Shown piece by piece: positions 1 to 9,560 of a DNA stretch of 64,000 bases. This DNA is from Bradyrhizobium sp. (lineage in GTDB: Bacteria; Pseudomonadota; Alphaproteobacteria; Rhizobiales; Xanthobacteraceae): assembly GCF_030654605.1 (NCBI RefSeq), contig NZ_JAURXB010000258.1, forward strand, positions 48,167 through 112,166, written 5' to 3'. The notes beneath the pieces were generated by a model, which saw nothing but the letters and a program-made list of their open reading frames with translations, ran no database searches and was not told where the DNA came from. The first letter of the stretch is position 1. Each line of letters starts with the position of its first letter. The position numbers and the translations under genes were made by a program.

Positions 1-360
1 ACGATCGGCGCCGAGGATAGGCGCGGCGATCTCCGGCGAACCCAGACCGTTCTGTATGGTTTGCACGATCGTCTCTGGACCCAGCAACGGAAGACAGGAC
101 CGCGCCGCCGCCTCCACGTCGAAGGCCTTGGTGGCGATGATGACGAGGTCGCACGGCCCGATACCGTCGGTCGTTGTCGAGGCATGAATCGGCACTGTGC
201 GGTCGCCGCTGGCGCCCTCACAGCGCAGGCCTTTGGAGGCCATCGCCTCGGCGTGATCGGGCCACAGCGTGACGGCGTGGACCTCATGGCCTGCATCGAC
301 CATCAGCGCGGCATAGACCGATCCCATGGCGCCACAGCCGACTATCGCGATCTTTGCCAT
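1..360 (-). CDS. 2-dehydropantoate 2-reductase family protein (partial, C-terminus outside window)
   Basis: Reading leftward from the ATG at 360, 120 codons are open to the window edge, so only the N-terminal Rossmann part is present. The start MAKIAIVGCGAMGS carries the GxGxxG-type NADP-binding loop (residues 8-13). The later TKAFD and QNGLG segments match the ApbA/PanE fold, in which NADPH reduces ketopantoate to pantoate for coenzyme A synthesis. Rhizobiales carry several PanE-like paralogues and not all are pantothenate enzymes, so I give no symbol. The gene lies downstream of the GST-like gene on the same strand, separated by a 15-bp tandem repeat that ends a few bases before its start region. 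Family is secure; exact substrate is not. Confidence 0.85.
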   Translation of the reverse strand, partial: MAKIAIVGCGAMGSVYAALMVDAGHEVHAVTLWPDHAEAMASKGLRCEGASGDRTVPIHASTTTDGIGPCDLVIIATKAFDVEAAARSCLPLLGPETIVQTIQNGLGSPEIAAPILGADR

Positions 361-372
361 CTCTGCTTTCCC

Positions 373-432
373 TTCAAGCCCAAGCCTTTCAAGCTGAAGC
401 CTTTCAAGCTGAGGCCTTTCAAACTGAAGCCT
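373..432. repeat. 15-bp tandem repeat, four copies
   Basis: Four consecutive 15-bp units (consensus TTCAAGCTGAAGCCT) run from 373 to 432 with one or two changes each. They fill the gap between the GST-like gene and the panE-like gene. The last unit contains the GST stop codon (419-421), so the final GST residues are encoded by repeat sequence. Confidence 0.85.
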
Positions 433-1150
433 TGCAGCCGGCGATGTCGCCGAGCTCCGGATAGAATCGCGCGGCCATCCGACCGACATAACGCCTCAGA
501 TTGTCGTGGCTCGCGGCCGCCTGCTGCAGCGGCGACTCGAATAACGGGCACATCGAACTGATGACGAACGCAAAAATGGTGGCGTCCGCTCCGGTCGGCT
601 CATTGCCCATGAAGAACGGCTTGCTTCCGAGGTAGTCGGCGATGGCCTGCAGCGAACGCGATCCCAGTTCGGCGATCTCCGTCGCGCTGTGCCGTCCCAT
701 GCCGTGGCCGTGCAGGGATTTCTTGACCTTGCGCCGGACGATCGCGACGACCAGCGGACGGATGATCGCGGGCGCGGCCTTGAAGAACTCCCGCGGCCCC
801 CTCTGGAAGTTGGCGTCATCCATCCAGCGGGCATGGACCATGGCCCAGTACAGGTTGTCTTCGGTCATCTTCTCGAATGCCCAGGCGATCGCGCGTTGCT
901 CGCTCGTCAGGCCCTGGTCGAAATCGACCTTGTACTTCTTTTCGAGGTGCCAGCGGATCAGGGTGGAATCGCCGAGCAATTCGCCGTCATCGTCGATATA
1001 GGGAATCTTGCCCTTGGGTGCCTTTGAGAAACTCATCGGCGCTTTCTGAAACGGCAGCTTCGAAATCCGCAACAGGGTTTCGGCTTTGGTGACGAAAGGG
1101 CTGGCGTCGGGAAGTCCGAAATTGGGACCGGAACCGAACAAGGTAATCAT
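419..1150 (-). CDS. glutathione S-transferase family protein
   Basis: 243 aa from the ATG at 1150, which has GGGAG five bases upstream; the open frame extends 15 codons further but that part has no family resemblance. The N-terminus (MITLFGSGPNFGLPDASPF) is a thioredoxin-like GST domain. The KGKIPYI segment and the following acidic-Ser pair (GDS) are in the place of the usual glutathione-binding cis-Pro and E/D-S motif. The C-terminal half is the all-helical domain, with GNEPTGADATI typical of the family. Likely cytosolic, with glutathione conjugation or a related thiol-transfer role; the substrate cannot be told. It is followed by the 15-bp tandem repeat and the panE-like gene. Confidence 0.8.
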   Translation of the reverse strand: MITLFGSGPNFGLPDASPFVTKAETLLRISKLPFQKAPMSFSKAPKGKIPYIDDDGELLGDSTLIRWHLEKKYKVDFDQGLTSEQRAIAWAFEKMTEDNLYWAMVHARWMDDANFQRGPREFFKAAPAIIRPLVVAIVRRKVKKSLHGHGMGRHSATEIAELGSRSLQAIADYLGSKPFFMGNEPTGADATIFAFVISSMCPLFESPLQQAAASHDNLRRYVGRMAARFYPELGDIAGCKASV

Positions 1151-1208
1151 GGGAGCTCCCGATATCGGCGGCACAAAGCAATGAACTCGTAGCACCGGAG
1201 GTGCTGAA

Positions 1209-1862
1209 TTATCCAGCCGTGGGCGAAATCAGCGTACCGTCGGGGTCCGCGTTTGCCGACGTCTTGCAGATGTCGCCTTCGAGGCGCGCCCGGCCGCTGG
1301 CGAGCAGCCGCAGCGCATCGGGATAGATGCGGTGTTCGATTGCGAGAATTCGCGCCGCCAGCGTCTCCGCGGTGTCGTCGTCCGCCACCGCAACCGCCCC
1401 CTGCATCACGATCGGGCCGGCATCGGTTTCCGGAATGACGAAATGCACGGTGGCGCCGGAAATCTTCACGCCGGCGCGCAGCGCCTGGCCGTGCGGATCG
1501 AGGCCCGGGAACGACGGCAGCAGCGAAGGATGGATATTGAGCATCCGGCCATGCCAGCGCTGCACGAATTCGGCCGTGAACAGCCGCATGAAACCGCCAA
1601 GGCAAATCAGTTCGACGCGGTGCTGGTCCAGCGCCGCCTGCAGCACCGCCTCGAACGCCGCGCGGTCCTTGCCGAACGGCTTGCTTACGATCGTAACGGT
1701 CGGAATGCCGCCGGCCTTCGCCCGTTCGAGCCCGCCGGCGTCGGCGCGGTTGGAAATCACCACCGCGATCTCGGCAGGAAAATCCTCTGCCCGGGCAGCT
1801 TCGATCAAGGCGGCCATGTTCGACCCGCGCCCGGAAATCAGGATGGCGACCCGGCGCTTCAT
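1209..1862 (-). CDS. purN: phosphoribosylglycinamide formyltransferase PurN
   Basis: 217 aa. Transfers formyl from 10-formyltetrahydrofolate to GAR, the third step of de novo purine synthesis. The N-terminus MKRRVAILISGRGSN is the family start with the phosphate-binding GRGSN. The motif HPSLLPSFPG and the preceding NIH carry the catalytic Asn-His of the formyltransferase fold, and a conserved Asp follows near the C-terminus. I chose the ATG at 1862, with GGTAAG just upstream. The frame continues 15 codons into the end of purM, but that stretch is not conserved. It follows purM by 19 bp on the same strand, forming the usual purM-purN pair. Confidence 0.95.
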   Translation of the reverse strand: MKRRVAILISGRGSNMAALIEAARAEDFPAEIAVVISNRADAGGLERAKAGGIPTVTIVSKPFGKDRAAFEAVLQAALDQHRVELICLGGFMRLFTAEFVQRWHGRMLNIHPSLLPSFPGLDPHGQALRAGVKISGATVHFVIPETDAGPIVMQGAVAVADDDTAETLAARILAIEHRIYPDALRLLASGRARLEGDICKTSANADPDGTLISPTAG

Positions 1863-1881
1863 GACCTTACCATGCAAGATC

Positions 1882-2955
1882 TTACCATGAGAGATCGAGG
1901 TGACCATTATAGACCACGCGATGTTCGCCCTCGGCCGGGATCACCTCGCCGAGCAGCGCCACGCCCTCGCCGGCTTCGGTGAGAATGGCGGTGACTTCCT
2001 CTGTCGCGTCGGGCCTGACGATGGCGATCATGCCGATGCCGCAGTTGAAGGTGCGCAGCAGTTCGAGTTCGGCGATGCCGCCCTGCTGCGCCAGCCACTT
2101 GAACACCGGCAGCACCGGCAGGCGCGCCAGATCGATGCCGACACCGAGATGTTTCGGCAGCACGCGGGGAATATTGTCGGTGAAGCCGCCGCCGGTGATG
2201 TGGGCGAGGCCCTTGACCGCGCCGGTTTCGCGAATCGCGCGCAGGCAGGACCGGACATAGAGCCGGGTCGGCGTCAGCAGCGCGCCGCCCAGCGTCATGA
2301 CCGGCGAAAACGGCGCCTGCGCCTCGAATCCGAGGCCCGACAGCTCGACGATCTTGCGGACCAGGGAAAACCCGTTGGAATGCACCCCCGACGAGGCGAG
2401 CCCGATCACGGCGTCGCCGGCCGCGATATCGCCCCGCGGCAGCAGCGTGCCCCGTTCGGCGGCACCGACTGCAAAACCGGCCAGATCGTAGTCGCCATCC
2501 TTGTAGAGCCCCGGCATTTCCGCGGTCTCGCCGCCGATCAGGGCGCAGCCGGACTCCCGGCAACCTTCGGCGATGCCGGCCACGATCGAAGCGGTGGCCT
2601 CGGGGTCGAGCTTGCCGCAGGCGAAATAGTCGAGAAAGAACAGCGGTTCGGCGCCCTGGACCACGAGGTCGTTGACCGACATCGCCACCAGATCGACGCC
2701 GATACCGCCATGCAGGCCGGTCTCGATGGCGATTTTGACCTTGGTGCCGACGCCGTCAGTGGCGGCCACCAGGACCGGATCCTTGAAGCCCGCGGCCTTG
2801 AGATCGAACAAGCCGCCGAACCCGCCGATTTCGGCGTCGGCGCCCGCCCTGGCGGTGGCGCGAACCATCGGCTTGATCAGATCGACCAGGCGATTGCCCG
2901 CATCGATGTCGACGCCCGAATCCGCGTAAGTGAGCCCGTTTTTGCGGTCGATCAT
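1882..2955 (-). CDS. purM: phosphoribosylformylglycinamidine cyclo-ligase PurM
   Basis: 357 aa, family length. ATP-dependent closure of FGAM to aminoimidazole ribotide (AIR) in purine synthesis. It begins [20 protein letters not shown], the typical PurM start, and contains the conserved [20 protein letters not shown] and [13 protein letters not shown] segments of the AIR-synthase fold. It is the first gene of purM-purN and is divergent from pgsA, with about 160 bp between them for two promoters. The later purine gene purF lies 50 kb away in this window. Nothing odd in the sequence. Confidence 0.97.
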   Translation of the reverse strand: MIDRKNGLTYADSGVDIDAGNRLVDLIKPMVRATARAGADAEIGGFGGLFDLKAAGFKDPVLVAATDGVGTKVKIAIETGLHGGIGVDLVAMSVNDLVVQGAEPLFFLDYFACGKLDPEATASIVAGIAEGCRESGCALIGGETAEMPGLYKDGDYDLAGFAVGAAERGTLLPRGDIAAGDAVIGLASSGVHSNGFSLVRKIVELSGLGFEAQAPFSPVMTLGGALLTPTRLYVRSCLRAIRETGAVKGLAHITGGGFTDNIPRVLPKHLGVGIDLARLPVLPVFKWLAQQGGIAELELLRTFNCGIGMIAIVRPDATEEVTAILTEAGEGVALLGEVIPAEGEHRVVYNGHLDLSW

Positions 2956-3113
2956 GGCCTAATCCAGATGAAGGCGGCTGGTTACGTCGGATTCCGTCAT
3001 CGTGCAATGGCTCGCAAGCGGCCTCCGGGTGTACTATGTAGACAGCAACCGGTCTGGGCTGCCAAGGGCTGGATCATTTGCGAAATCAGGCCGGTAGCCG
3101 GGAAGCGACCGAG

Positions 3114-3656
3114 TTGAGTATTCCGAACATCATTACGCTGGGCCGCATCCTCCTGGTGCCGGTCATCGTCTGGGCGATTGCGTCGAACCAGATGGCGATC
3201 GCCTTTGCGATCTTCATCGTTGCGGGCGTCAGCGACGCCATCGATGGTTTCCTGGCCAAGCGCTTCAACATGGCGAGCGAACTCGGCGCCCTGCTCGATC
3301 CGCTGGCCGACAAGGCCCTGCTGGTCTCGATCTACATCGCGCTTGGAACCTGGGGCGCGGTACCGGGCTGGATCGTCATCCTCGTGGTCTCGCGCGATAT
3401 CATGATCGTCGCCGCCGTGATCGTGTCATGGTTGGTCGGCAAGCCGATCCCGATGAAACCGTTGATGGTGTCGAAGCTCAATACGGTGATGCAGGTGGCG
3501 TTCGCGGCACTGGTGCTTGGCTCGCTGGGTTTCGGCTTCAATCCGACCCCCTACGATCTGATCCTGATGGGTTTCGTCACGGTCTTTACACTGGTTTCCG
3601 TATCGCTCTATCTCGTGGAGTGGGTGCGACACATGAGTACCGTCGAAATAACCTAG
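3114..3656 (+). CDS. pgsA: CDP-diacylglycerol-glycerol-3-phosphate 3-phosphatidyltransferase PgsA
   Basis: 180 aa integral membrane enzyme that makes phosphatidylglycerophosphate. The CDP-alcohol phosphotransferase signature D-x2-D-G-x2-A-x-R-x8-G-x3-D-x3-D is present as SDAIDGFLAKR followed by ELGALLDPLADK. Four to six hydrophobic segments surround it. There is no ATG near the start: I used the TTG at 3114, which gives the family N-terminus MSIPNIITLGRIL and has GGAAG/GAG purines upstream. A TTG at 3078 would add 12 non-conserved residues. It is followed 10 bp later by hdaA, and the stop is near the hdaA start, suggesting co-transcription. Confidence 0.93.
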   Translation: MSIPNIITLGRILLVPVIVWAIASNQMAIAFAIFIVAGVSDAIDGFLAKRFNMASELGALLDPLADKALLVSIYIALGTWGAVPGWIVILVVSRDIMIVAAVIVSWLVGKPIPMKPLMVSKLNTVMQVAFAALVLGSLGFGFNPTPYDLILMGFVTVFTLVSVSLYLVEWVRHMSTVEIT

Positions 3657-3666
3657 AGAGATTTGC

Positions 3667-4341
3667 GTGGCCGCCCGCGTTCCCCGCCAGCTTGCATTCG
3701 CGCTGCCGCACGCCGAGAGCCTGACGCGCGACAATTTTCTCGAAGGTCCGGCCAATGAAGCGGGCCTGGCGCTGATCGACAGCTGGCCGGAATGGCCCAA
3801 CCGCGTGATGCTGCTGGTGGGCCCGGAGGGCTGCGGCAAGAGCCACCTCGCCGCGATCTGGGCAGAGCAAGCCGGCGCACGCTCGATTTCGGCGCATGCG
3901 CTGACCGCGGCCGCCGTCCCCGGCGCGCTGGCGACGGGGGCGCTGGTGGTCGAAGATCTGAGGCCCGGGGATGTCGACGAACGGGCCTTGTTCCACCTGA
4001 TGAATCTGGCGCGCGAGGAAGAGGCGTTCGTGCTGATCACCGCGCGCGACCCACCGTCGGCATTCGAGGTCGAATTGCGCGATCTGCGCTCGCGTCTGCG
4101 CGCGGTTCCGGCGGTGACGTTGCTGCCACCCGACGACCAGCTGTTTCGCGCCTTGATCGTCAAATCCTGCGCGGACCGGCAGCTCACGATCGACGAGACC
4201 GTGGTGAGCTATCTCGCCTCCCGGATCGAGCGGTCCTATGCGGCCGTGCGTCAGACTGTCGAACTGCTGGACACCGAAGCCCTGCGGCTGGGCCGCCCGG
4301 TGACGCGGGCGCTGGCGGCGGAATTGTTCCGCAACGCCTGA
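3667..4341 (+). CDS. hdaA: DnaA-related regulatory AAA+ protein (HdaA/Hda type)
   Basis: 224 aa from a GTG start. The Walker A loop GPEGCGKSH lies at residues 52-60 and a degenerate Walker B (LVVEDL) near 97. The rest is the AAA+ core and lid of DnaA, but the C-terminal DNA-binding domain IV of DnaA is missing. That is the architecture of Hda, which with the beta clamp stimulates ATP hydrolysis by DnaA and so limits re-initiation; in Caulobacter the protein is HdaA. The N-terminal QLAFALP resembles the clamp-binding QL-x-L peptide of Hda. It follows pgsA by 10 bp and precedes ppk1. Symbol chosen from the alphaproteobacterial usage. Confidence 0.88.
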   Translation: MAARVPRQLAFALPHAESLTRDNFLEGPANEAGLALIDSWPEWPNRVMLLVGPEGCGKSHLAAIWAEQAGARSISAHALTAAAVPGALATGALVVEDLRPGDVDERALFHLMNLAREEEAFVLITARDPPSAFEVELRDLRSRLRAVPAVTLLPPDDQLFRALIVKSCADRQLTIDETVVSYLASRIERSYAAVRQTVELLDTEALRLGRPVTRALAAELFRNA

Positions 4342-4368
4342 TCCCTTGCCTGATCCCTTGCCTGATCC
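4336..4368. repeat. 12-bp tandem repeat at the hdaA stop codon
   Basis: GCCTGATCCCTT occurs twice in tandem (4336-4347, 4348-4359) and a third partial copy follows to 4368. The first copy contains the hdaA stop codon TGA (4339-4341). The remaining 145 bp to ppk1 show no gene. Confidence 0.8.
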
Positions 4369-4513
4369 TCTGGACGACTCCTGAGACCCTGCGCCACCTT
4401 GACGGCGCCGAGGCTGGGAACATCAATGTCATTGAAACGTCATCGCGATAACACATGCTTTGCCGCGCATTTGCCGGGAATGGCGCAAGCATTGCGCAGG
4501 ATAGGACCGAACC

Positions 4514-6715
4514 TTGATTGAATCCGCACAAGCCGTTGTTATTAAAGAGAAAGAGGCTGAGCCCGAAGCCGGGCCGGCAATGGCTTCCAGCCCCGAACGC
4601 TTCATCAATCGCGAGCTCTCCTGGCTGAACTTCAACCGCCGGGTCCTGGAGGAATCGGTCAATCCCGGCCATCCCGCGCTGGAGCGGGTGCGATTCCTGT
4701 CGATTTCAGCCAATAACCTTGATGAATTCTTCATGGTCCGCGTCGCCGGCATCAAGGCCCAGGTGCGCGAGGGCATCACCGAGCGCAGTCCCGACGGCCT
4801 GACCCCGTCCGAGCAGCTGGTCCAGATCAACGAGACGGTTTCCCGGCTGGCGGGCGATCAGCAGGCGATCTGGCGCGACTTGCGCGGCATTCTGGCCGAG
4901 GTCGGCATCGTTCTGGTCGACGGTCGCGACGTCACCAAAACAGAGCGGGCCTGGATCGAGGATCATTTCCTCCACAACATTTTCCCGCTGCTGACGCCGC
5001 TCGCGATCGACCCGGCGCATCCCTTCCCGTTCATCCCGAGTCTCGGATTTACCGTTGCGCTGCAACTGGCGCGGGTCTCCGACGGCAAGCCGATGAATGC
5101 GCTGATCCGCATGCCCGGCAAGATCGATCGCTTCATCCGGATGCCCGCGGGCAAGGATGGCGCGATGCGGCTGATCACGCTGGAGCAAGCCACCGGCCTG
5201 TTCATCGGCCGGCTGTTTCCCGGCTACACCGTCAAGGGCCAGGGCGCCTTCCGAATCATCCGCGATTCCGAACTCGAAATCGAGGAAGAGGCGGAAGATC
5301 TGGTTCGGCTGTTCGAAACCGCGCTGAAACGCCGGCGCCGAGGATCGGTGATCCGGCTCGAGATCGAAGCCAAGATGCCGGAAGAGCTGCGCGCCTTCGT
5401 GCAGCGCGCACTCTCCACCGCCGATGACGAGGTCTTGCTGGTCGACGGCGTGCTGGCGATGAACGAGCTGTCGCAACTGACAAGGCTCGACCGGCCCGAT
5501 CTCGAATTCGCACCCTACGTCCCGCGCCATCCCGAACGCGTGCGCGATCACGGCGGCGACATTTTCGCGGCGATCCGGAAGAAGGACCTCATCGTTCACC
5601 ACCCTTACGAATCCTTCGACGTCGTCGTCCAGTTCCTGCAGCAGGCGGCCCGCGACCCCGACGTCGTCGCGATCAAGCAGACGCTCTATCGCACCTCGAA
5701 CAACTCGCCGATCGTGCGGGCGCTGGTGGAGGCTGCAGAGGCCGGAAAAACGGTGACCGCGCTGGTGGAACTCAAGGCGCGGTTCGACGAGGAAGCCAAT
5801 ATCCGCTGGGCGCGCGATCTCGAGCGCGCCGGCGTACAGGTGGTGTACGGATTCATCGAGCTGAAAACCCACGCCAAGCTGTCGCTGGTCGTGCGACGCG
5901 AGGGCGGCAGCCTCACCACCTATGTCCACACCGGCACCGGCAACTATCATCCGGTCACCGCCCGCATCTATACGGATCTCTCCTACTTCACGTCCGACCC
6001 GATCATCGGGCGTGACGCCGCGCGGGTGTTCAACTACATCACCGGCTATGCGGAGCCGATCGACATCGAAAAGATGGCGGTGTCGCCGCTGACCTTGCGC
6101 GAGCGCATGCTCGAACATATCCGCGGCGAGACCAACTTCGCCCGTCACGGCAAGCCGGGAGCCATCTGGCTGAAGATGAATTCGCTGGTCGACCCCGACA
6201 TCATCGACGCGCTTTATGAAGCGTCGCAGGCCGGCGTCTCGATCGAGCTGATCGTGCGCGGAATTTGCTGCCTGCGGCCCGGCATTCCCGGGTTTTCGGA
6301 GAACATCCGCGTCAAGTCGATCATCGGCCGCTTCCTCGAGCATGGCCGAATCTACTGCTTCGGGATGGGACAGGGCCTGCCCAGCGCAAAAGCTACTGTG
6401 TATATCTCCTCCGCCGACATGATGCCGCGCAACCTCGATCGCCGTGTCGAGATCCTCTGTCCGCTGCAAAATCCCACGGTGCATCAGCAGGTTCTCGAAC
6501 AAATCATGGTCGCGAACCTGAAGGATACCGAGCAGAGCTGGCAGTTGTTGCCGGATGGATCGTCAACGCGTATGAAGGCCGCGAAGGGCGAGGAGCCCTT
6601 CAATCTGCACGATTACTTCATGACGAATCCGAGTCTGTCTGGCCGTGGAAAGTCTCTCAAGGAATCTTCGCCGCGCCGCCTCACGCGCCGTTCCGAGCGT
6701 CATCAGTCGCCCTGA
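4514..6715 (+). CDS. ppk1: polyphosphate kinase 1
   Basis: 733 aa. Reversible synthesis of polyphosphate from ATP. Domains in order are the N-terminal helical domain ([18 protein letters not shown]), the head domain, and two phospholipase-D-like C-terminal domains. The autophosphorylated His is H453 in KTHAKL, and the second conserved His is in LEHGRIYC. The TTG start at 4514 has AGGA seven to ten bases upstream (4504); an ATG at 4580 would remove 22 residues of poorly conserved leader and still keep the domain. It is followed after 9 bp by ppx, so synthesis and degradation of polyphosphate are encoded together. The last 40 residues are a non-conserved basic tail. Confidence 0.96.
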   Translation: MIESAQAVVIKEKEAEPEAGPAMASSPERFINRELSWLNFNRRVLEESVNPGHPALERVRFLSISANNLDEFFMVRVAGIKAQVREGITERSPDGLTPSEQLVQINETVSRLAGDQQAIWRDLRGILAEVGIVLVDGRDVTKTERAWIEDHFLHNIFPLLTPLAIDPAHPFPFIPSLGFTVALQLARVSDGKPMNALIRMPGKIDRFIRMPAGKDGAMRLITLEQATGLFIGRLFPGYTVKGQGAFRIIRDSELEIEEEAEDLVRLFETALKRRRRGSVIRLEIEAKMPEELRAFVQRALSTADDEVLLVDGVLAMNELSQLTRLDRPDLEFAPYVPRHPERVRDHGGDIFAAIRKKDLIVHHPYESFDVVVQFLQQAARDPDVVAIKQTLYRTSNNSPIVRALVEAAEAGKTVTALVELKARFDEEANIRWARDLERAGVQVVYGFIELKTHAKLSLVVRREGGSLTTYVHTGTGNYHPVTARIYTDLSYFTSDPIIGRDAARVFNYITGYAEPIDIEKMAVSPLTLRERMLEHIRGETNFARHGKPGAIWLKMNSLVDPDIIDALYEASQAGVSIELIVRGICCLRPGIPGFSENIRVKSIIGRFLEHGRIYCFGMGQGLPSAKATVYISSADMMPRNLDRRVEILCPLQNPTVHQQVLEQIMVANLKDTEQSWQLLPDGSSTRMKAAKGEEPFNLHDYFMTNPSLSGRGKSLKESSPRRLTRRSERHQSP

Positions 6716-6724
6716 GGGGGCGAC

Positions 6725-8230
6725 GTGGTGAAGCGGCCGCGCAAACGCGCATCCAGCGTCGCGGTCATCGACATCGGCTCGAATTCGGTGCGCCTCGTCG
6801 TCTATCAAAAGATGGCGCGCAGCCTGATCACCATATTCAACGAGAAGGCGCTGTGCGGCCTCGGCCGCGAGGTCCAGAGCACCGGGCTGCTGGCGCCGGA
6901 TGCCGTCGCCAGGGCGCTGACCGCGCTGCGGCGGTTTCGCGCGCTGTGCCGGGTGATGAAGGTCGGCCGCGTCCACGCGATCGCCACCGCTGCCTGCCGC
7001 GACGCCAGCAACGGCCCCGACTTCATCGCCAAGGCCGAACGCATCTGCGGCTGTCGGATCGAGATCCTGACCGGTCCCCGCGAGGCTTATCTGTCGGCGC
7101 TGGGCGTGGTTTCCGGCATTCACAAGCCGAATGGCATTGTCGGCGATCTCGGCGGCGGTTCGCTGGAACTGATCGACGTGCATGGCAACCGGGTTCGCCG
7201 CGGCGTGACGCTGCCGCTCGGCAGCCTGGCGTTGCAGGACGTTTCGCAGAAATCGGTGAAGCGCGCCGAGCGCATCGTCAAAGCAGATCTTGCCGGCGTC
7301 GCCCAGCTCAAGGCAGGCAGCGGCCGCACCTTCTATGCGGTCGGCGGAACGTGGCGGGCGCTGGCCCGCATCCACATCATCCAGAGCGGTTATCCGTTGC
7401 GGGTCATGCATGGATATTCGGTCCCGGCGGCGGATGCGCTCGATTTCGCGCAGCGGCTGCGCCGCCTGGCGGCGGCCGACATGCTGGCCGATATCGAAGC
7501 TATCGCCGACGCCCGCCGGCCGTTGCTGGCCTATGCCGCCCTCGTGCTCGAACACATCATTCACGTCGCCAAACCGAAGACCATCGTATTCTCGACCTTC
7601 GGCGTGCGCGAAGGCCTGCTGTACGCGAAGCTGCCGCAAGCCGAGCGCTCCAAGGATGGCTTGATCTGCGCCGCGCAGTCGCTGAACGAACTGCTGTCGC
7701 GCTCCACCCGGCACGCCCAGGAACTGATCGGATGGACCGATCGCCTGGTGCGGGTCATCCGGCTGAAGGAAACCGAAGAGGATCGGCGCCTTCGTCATAC
7801 CGCCTGCCTGTTGTCGGATATTGGTTGGCGGGTGCATCCCGACTATCGCGGCGAGCAGACGCTCAATCTCATTACCAACGGCAATTTCGGCTCGATCAGC
7901 CATCAGGGCCGGGCTTTCGTCGCGCTGTCGGTATTCTATCGCTACGCCGGCCTGAGCGAACAGAATGAACCACCCGCGATCATTCAGCAGCTGGTGCCGC
8001 CGGCCATGGTCGAGCGCGCGCGGCTGCTCGGCGCAGCCTTTCGCGTCGCCCATCTGATATCGGCGGCACGGCCCGGCGTCTTGCCGCTGACCCACTTCCG
8101 AAGCCAGGGCCGCAAGCTGATGCTGGTGTTCGAACACAGGATGGTCGACCTAGTCGCCGATCGCGTCGGCAGCCGGTTCAAGCAACTGGCGCGGCTGGTC
8201 GGCCGCGCCGGCTCGATCGTGCGGCGCTAG
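6725..8230 (+). CDS. ppx: exopolyphosphatase / guanosine pentaphosphatase family (Ppx)
   Basis: 501 aa with a GTG start preceded by GGGGGCGAC. It opens with the ASKHA phosphate-binding loop AVIDIGSNSVRLVV, continues with the second loop GDLGGGSLELI, and ends with an HD-like helical region (RHTACLLSDIGWRVHPDYR). This is the Ppx/GppA organisation: processive removal of terminal phosphate from polyphosphate, and possibly pppGpp hydrolysis. It is immediately downstream of ppk1 (9 bp) and almost certainly co-transcribed. It is convergent with the TerC-family gene, with only 5 bp between the two stops and no room for a separate terminator. Confidence 0.94.
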   Translation: MVKRPRKRASSVAVIDIGSNSVRLVVYQKMARSLITIFNEKALCGLGREVQSTGLLAPDAVARALTALRRFRALCRVMKVGRVHAIATAACRDASNGPDFIAKAERICGCRIEILTGPREAYLSALGVVSGIHKPNGIVGDLGGGSLELIDVHGNRVRRGVTLPLGSLALQDVSQKSVKRAERIVKADLAGVAQLKAGSGRTFYAVGGTWRALARIHIIQSGYPLRVMHGYSVPAADALDFAQRLRRLAAADMLADIEAIADARRPLLAYAALVLEHIIHVAKPKTIVFSTFGVREGLLYAKLPQAERSKDGLICAAQSLNELLSRSTRHAQELIGWTDRLVRVIRLKETEEDRRLRHTACLLSDIGWRVHPDYRGEQTLNLITNGNFGSISHQGRAFVALSVFYRYAGLSEQNEPPAIIQQLVPPAMVERARLLGAAFRVAHLISAARPGVLPLTHFRSQGRKLMLVFEHRMVDLVADRVGSRFKQLARLVGRAGSIVRR

Positions 8231-8235
8231 CGGCC

Positions 8236-9075
8236 CTAAGCCGCCGTCGCCGAATGCGCCTCGCTTTGCAGCTTGCGCTTCCGCCACATCGCTCCCGCCA
8301 CCAGAACGATGATGATGCCGATGACCCCGAAGACCACCTCGGCGCCATGACCGTCATTGGCAAAGCGCGGGAACACCCTGAGCGGGGCGAGGAATGAGTC
8401 GAGCGCGACGCCGACCGGACCGTTGAAGAACGCCTTCAGATACGGAACGATCGCGGGATCGGTCGCCATGACCTCACCGGCGACCCAGCCCAGCAAGGCT
8501 GCGCCCGCCCATACCAAACCAGGCATGCGCGTGAGCAGTGCCATGATCAGCGCGGCACCGGCAACGATCAGGGGAACGCTGATCGCAAGGCCGATCACCA
8601 GCAGCGGAATACTGCCATTGGCGGCCGCGGCAACCGCGATGACGTTGTCGAGGCTCATCACGATGTCGGCGATCGCCACGATCCGCACGGCCGCCCACAG
8701 ATGTGCCGCCGCATCCACGTCGCCCTCGCCCTCGTGTTCGGGTACCAGCAGCTTTGCCGCGATGAAGAGCAGCGCCAACCCGCCGACCAGCTTGAGGAAG
8801 GGCAGCGCCATCAACGTCACGACGATTCCCGTGAAGATGATGCGCAGGAAAACGGCGACGCCGGCGCCAAGGACCATGCCCCAGAACCGCTGACGTGACG
8901 GCAGCCCGCGGCATGCCATCGCGATGACAAGCGCGTTGTCACCGGACAGCAGGATGTTGATCCACATGATCTTGCCGAGCGCGACCCAAAAGGTCGGCTG
9001 CTGCATCTCGACTTGAAACTGGGTTAAGAAGTTCGAGATGATCGCGGGATCGAAGATTTGCATGACCCAGTTCAC
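8236..9075 (-). CDS. TerC-family integral membrane protein
   Basis: 279 aa with about seven membrane segments. The two conserved acidic membrane motifs of TerC/YjbE proteins are present: NILLSGDNALVIAMA near the start and IVMSLDNVIAVAAAA in the middle. These proteins are linked to metal (Mn/Ca) export to the periplasm, or to tellurite phenotypes in other members. I chose the GTG at 9075 because GGGGGGAA lies seven bases upstream; an ATG at 9063 would drop four residues. A charged loop EHEGEGDVD separates the two halves. The end is squeezed against the convergent ppx. The transported ion cannot be decided from sequence. Confidence 0.88.
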   Translation of the reverse strand: MNWVMQIFDPAIISNFLTQFQVEMQQPTFWVALGKIMWINILLSGDNALVIAMACRGLPSRQRFWGMVLGAGVAVFLRIIFTGIVVTLMALPFLKLVGGLALLFIAAKLLVPEHEGEGDVDAAAHLWAAVRIVAIADIVMSLDNVIAVAAAANGSIPLLVIGLAISVPLIVAGAALIMALLTRMPGLVWAGAALLGWVAGEVMATDPAIVPYLKAFFNGPVGVALDSFLAPLRVFPRFANDGHGAEVVFGVIGIIIVLVAGAMWRKRKLQSEAHSATAA

Positions 9076-9137
9076 AGCATATTCCCCCCGGCCTGCGGCC
9101 GTTGTGAGCGGCTATTGTCTGCCGTTTCGGTTGTCGA

Positions 9138-9560
9138 TCAACCGACGATTTCGTTGCCCGAGAAGAACTGGGCGATTTCAATCGCTGCGGTCTCGGCGGC
9201 ATCGGAACCATGCACGGAGTTTTCGCCGATCGACTTCGCATGCAGTTTGCGGATGGTTCCGTCGGCCGCCTTGGAAGGATCGGTCGCGCCCATGACGTCG
9301 CGATGCTTCAGCACGGCGCCCTCGCCTTCGAGCACCTGGACCACGACCGGACCGGAAGTCATGAAGTCCACCAGTTCGCCGAAAAACGGACGCGCCTTGT
9401 GGACGGCATAGAAGGTTTCGGCCTGTTCGCGCGTCATGCGAATGCGCTTCTGGGCAACGATCCGAAGTCCGGCCTTTTCGATCAGCGCGTTGATCGCGCC
9501 CGTCAGGTTGCGCGCGGTCGCGTCGGGCTTGAGAATCGAAAAGGTACGTTCAATCGTCAT
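9138..9560 (-). CDS. ndk: nucleoside diphosphate kinase
   Basis: 140 aa, exact family length. It balances NTP pools by transferring phosphate from ATP through a phospho-histidine. The start [14 protein letters not shown] and the catalytic H117 in NSVHGSD are both canonical. It lies 62 bp upstream of the TerC-like gene on the same strand. The region upstream of its start has no other gene for about 490 bp, so its promoter should be there. Confidence 0.98.
   Translation of the reverse strand: MTIERTFSILKPDATARNLTGAINALIEKAGLRIVAQKRIRMTREQAETFYAVHKARPFFGELVDFMTSGPVVVQVLEGEGAVLKHRDVMGATDPSKAADGTIRKLHAKSIGENSVHGSDAAETAAIEIAQFFSGNEIVG

Noticed and set aside
6265..7968. Plus-strand frame of 567 codons
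   Set aside because: Overlaps ppk1 and ppx in another frame; its sequence is Arg/Ala-rich low complexity typical of shadow frames.
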